A stretch of 64,000 bases of DNA from Terriglobia bacterium (lineage in GTDB: Bacteria; Acidobacteriota; Terriglobia; Terriglobales; Acidobacteriaceae): the NCBI GenBank assembly GCA_020073525.1, contig JAIQFA010000007.1, positions 1-64,000 of the forward strand, in the 5' to 3' direction. Positions 61,839 through 64,000 of this stretch are shown piece after piece. Under the pieces are notes generated by a model. The model was not told the DNA's origin. It saw nothing but the letters and a program-made list of their open reading frames with translations, and did no database searches. The position numbers were made by a program, and so were the translations under genes. Numbering within the stretch: position 1 is the stretch's first letter; each line of letters begins with the position of its first letter.

Positions 61839-64000
61839 ATGAACAGCCATCGCCGATGGTGGATTGTGTTCTGGTGGTTATCAGTCTCTGCGATCGCCGT
61901 TGCACAAACATCAGCCAGCCTGGAGACCGCTGAAACTCACCTGCGATTTGAGGCTGGCCAGTATGCGCCCCAGCTCTCCGTTCTGCAGAACGGCACATTG
62001 ACCTGGAAAAACCATGCTGCCGAGACTCTCATTCCGACTGCTGACATCGACGGCCAGACCGTAGCAATGAGGTGGAGCTTCAACCGCTCTGACAGCCGCG
62101 CGAATAAATCCCTTGTGACGTTTGTCTATGATGCGGCGTCACCGCATTTGCGCCTGACGTGGGAGTGGGAAGTTCGCTCCGGGCACGGCCCGATCGAGCA
62201 CCAGATCCGGATTGAAAACCGCGACTCCAGGGAACTCTGGTTGCCACTGCAGAACAGCTTTGTTTTTGACTGGCAGACGTCGGCGGCCGATCGCCTCGAA
62301 CAGTTCTATGTGGAAAAGGGGGCGGACACTCCTTCTGCCGTGGGAACTCACTTAATCCCGGTGCCGGACGGATACGAGTGGGAAGGAACATCCAGCACTT
62401 ATGCCCAGCCGCGTCTGGGAGAGGCGCGCGAAATCATTCCCTATTTTCTGGTCGAGCGCGCTGACGAAACGCAGCCTGGCTGGTACGTCGGCATCGAGTT
62501 CAGCGGTCGCACGCATTTGACCCTGGCACGCAAGGGCGAATCCCTTCACGGAGAAGTAGGACTCAATCCCAATCCCGCGCCCTTTCGGACGCGATTGAAG
62601 CCCGGTGAGATTTTTGAAACTCCACGGATCTTTCTTGGTGCGACCAGCGGCGGTCCGGATGCCACTGCGAATGTTCTTCGTCAGTGGGTTCGAGATGTCC
62701 TCACGAACCAAGAAGCCTGGAAGGACCCGCACTATCCGCTTGCAGTGAACAACAGTTGGGGCGGCGGGATGGTGGTGAACGAAGAAATTGCGCTCCGGAT
62801 GATTCACGATTCTGCCAAACTCGGCCTTGAGATGTTTCACGTTGATGCCGGCTGGTTCCGAGGCGTGGGCGATTGGTACCCCGATCCGAAGAAATTCCCT
62901 CACGGACTGCAACCCATTGCTGATGAGGCACACACGCAGGGTATGAAATTCGGCCTTTGGGTGGACTGGGCACAAGCTGCACTCGCGACTGCGCCGGGCG
63001 CGTTGAATATCCGCAATCCCGAAGTGCGCGATTGGTTAACGACGGATTTGCCTGCAACCTGGAAACCGGAAGAGTTCAAAGGTCAAACCATCGATATCAG
63101 TGCGCCCAAGGCGAAGGAGTGGGCTCTACGGGAGACCGATCGTATCGTGACCGACTACAAACTCGACATGCTCGAGCATGACGGGTACCTGGTAGCCCAG
63201 GGCTGCGACGCGTCCGATCATCCGCACGCCGCCCCGGACCCTCTGAACCGGTGTACCTACCGTGACGCCGGTTTCGTATTTGTACGGAGTTCGAATTCAA
63301 CCGACGTCAGCTACCATGCGGTTCGGGCTTACTACGACATTCAATCGAATCTTCACCGCAAGCATCCGGGGTTGCTGCTTGAAGTATGTAATGATGGCGG
63401 GCGGATGGTGGATTTCGGCAGCGCCGCGCACGGCGATTATTTTTCCATTACCGACACGTACGATCCGCTTTCGAACCGGCGCGCCTTCTACGACACCAGC
63501 TTCGTTTTGCCTCCCGCCATGCTCGAGGCTTATGTGGAACGGTGGCCGACTCCGAAGATCGAGAATTTTCGTTATATGCTGCGGAGCGGCATGATGGGCT
63601 GGTTAAGCATCATGATCGACACGACCTCTTGGGATGCGCGGCAACACGAGGCGGCAAAAGAAGAGATTCGGCTTTACAAGTCGCAGTTGCGCCCTCTGAT
63701 TCGAGACGCCAATCTTTACCACATCTCGGAACGTCCGGACGGGGTGCGTTGGGACGGCATGGAATACTTTGATTCCCAGGCGCATCGCGGCATCGTGTAT
63801 GCGTTTCGTGGCTCGACCAAGATTGAAGCAGAACACACATTTGTTCTGCGTGGTCTCGACGCGGCCTCCCGTTATCGGTTGCGATTCCACGATCATTCCG
63901 CAAATGACCAAACTATCGGCGGTGACGAACTCATGAAAGCCGGCCTCGCGGTACGGCTCCCCATCGCGAACAGTTCCGAGATTATTTTCCTGGAGGAGTT
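61839..64000 (+). CDS. Exported GH36-like alpha-galactosidase, 3'-truncated by window edge
   Basis: 720 residues visible, open to the window end. Signal peptide (WWIVFWWLSVSAIAVAQ). Beta-sandwich about 25-270, then a (beta/alpha)8 barrel: LAVNNSWGGGMVVNE, EMFHVDAGWFRGVGDWYPD, GMKFGLWVDWAQA, DYKLDMLEHDGY (probable nucleophile Asp in the K-x-D motif) and EVCNDGGRMVDFG (probable acid/base region). Pattern matches GH36/clan GH-D enzymes, usually alpha-galactosidases. ATG 61839 is 13 bp after the stop of the glycosidase gene, so CRTAC1, the glycosidase and this gene form one operon. The usual length suggests little is missing. Confidence 0.85.
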   Translation, partial: MNSHRRWWIVFWWLSVSAIAVAQTSASLETAETHLRFEAGQYAPQLSVLQNGTLTWKNHAAETLIPTADIDGQTVAMRWSFNRSDSRANKSLVTFVYDAASPHLRLTWEWEVRSGHGPIEHQIRIENRDSRELWLPLQNSFVFDWQTSAADRLEQFYVEKGADTPSAVGTHLIPVPDGYEWEGTSSTYAQPRLGEAREIIPYFLVERADETQPGWYVGIEFSGRTHLTLARKGESLHGEVGLNPNPAPFRTRLKPGEIFETPRIFLGATSGGPDATANVLRQWVRDVLTNQEAWKDPHYPLAVNNSWGGGMVVNEEIALRMIHDSAKLGLEMFHVDAGWFRGVGDWYPDPKKFPHGLQPIADEAHTQGMKFGLWVDWAQAALATAPGALNIRNPEVRDWLTTDLPATWKPEEFKGQTIDISAPKAKEWALRETDRIVTDYKLDMLEHDGYLVAQGCDASDHPHAAPDPLNRCTYRDAGFVFVRSSNSTDVSYHAVRAYYDIQSNLHRKHPGLLLEVCNDGGRMVDFGSAAHGDYFSITDTYDPLSNRRAFYDTSFVLPPAMLEAYVERWPTPKIENFRYMLRSGMMGWLSIMIDTTSWDARQHEAAKEEIRLYKSQLRPLIRDANLYHISERPDGVRWDGMEYFDSQAHRGIVYAFRGSTKIEAEHTFVLRGLDAASRYRLRFHDHSANDQTIGGDELMKAGLAVRLPIANSSEIIFLEE

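Overview
The window looks like chromosomal DNA of an acidobacterium (Acidobacteriota, Terriglobia/Koribacter-like). This is inferred from gene content, not from a marker gene: an Oar/SusC-like TonB-dependent receptor with an N-terminal carboxypeptidase-regulatory domain, CRTAC1-type FG-GAP/ASPIC-UnbV proteins, winged-helix/TolB/TPR one-component regulators, a DUF5818-like small exported protein, many exported glycoside hydrolases, and frequent GTG/TTG starts. I see no rRNA, tRNA, CRISPR, insertion sequence or prophage.

Layout. 0-4 kb: truncated Rrf2 regulator, ABC-F protein (YbiT type), RNase II-like exonuclease. 4-10 kb: exported protein with an internal duplication, winged-helix TPR regulator, exported amidase, exported IPT/collagen-like protein. 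10-15 kb: second ABC-F (Uup), then a translationally coupled pair that looks like cell-wall sugar salvage: an AmgK-like kinase fused to a RapZ C-terminal domain, and a MurU-like nucleotidyltransferase. 15-19 kb: RhaT-like permease, deoC, ribokinase and an MFS carrier (pentose/deoxyribose use). 19-28.5 kb: response regulator, histidine kinase, TolC, adaptor, RND pump and a YVTN propeller, all on the minus strand. The promoters before the regulator and before tolC share a bipartite motif. 28.6-36.7 kb: GH144-like and GH39-like hydrolases, then otsA-otsB, where OtsA carries a membrane sensor plus HAMP module.

37-46.4 kb holds the least explained region: seven minus-strand genes joined by overlaps or gaps of at most about 25 bp. 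They encode a DAHP synthase, an HzsA-like mono-haem protein, a CRTAC1 protein, a YVTN propeller fused to a di-haem peroxidase-like domain, a Reg_prop propeller, RidA, and an orphan periplasmic binding protein with an extra half-domain. A CRP-type palindrome and a 14-bp AT-rich palindrome lie just upstream.

46.5-64 kb is a carbohydrate locus: TonB receptor, GH37 trehalase and a debranching-like hydrolase on the minus strand; a divergent membrane-anchored regulator with tandem 11-bp repeats in between; a TPR protein; then CRTAC1, a second debranching-like hydrolase (paralogue of the first) and an alpha-galactosidase-like GH36 gene cut by the window end. The window therefore encodes both trehalose synthesis (cytosolic side) and trehalose cleavage (exported).

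Two dispersed non-coding repeat families sit between genes. One is a set of hairpins with covarying stems and a constant T-purine-purine-A loop at four loci (~0.5, 12.4, 28.6 and 36.9 kb). The other is a CTGAGCG-type repeat (~0.6 and 10.4 kb).
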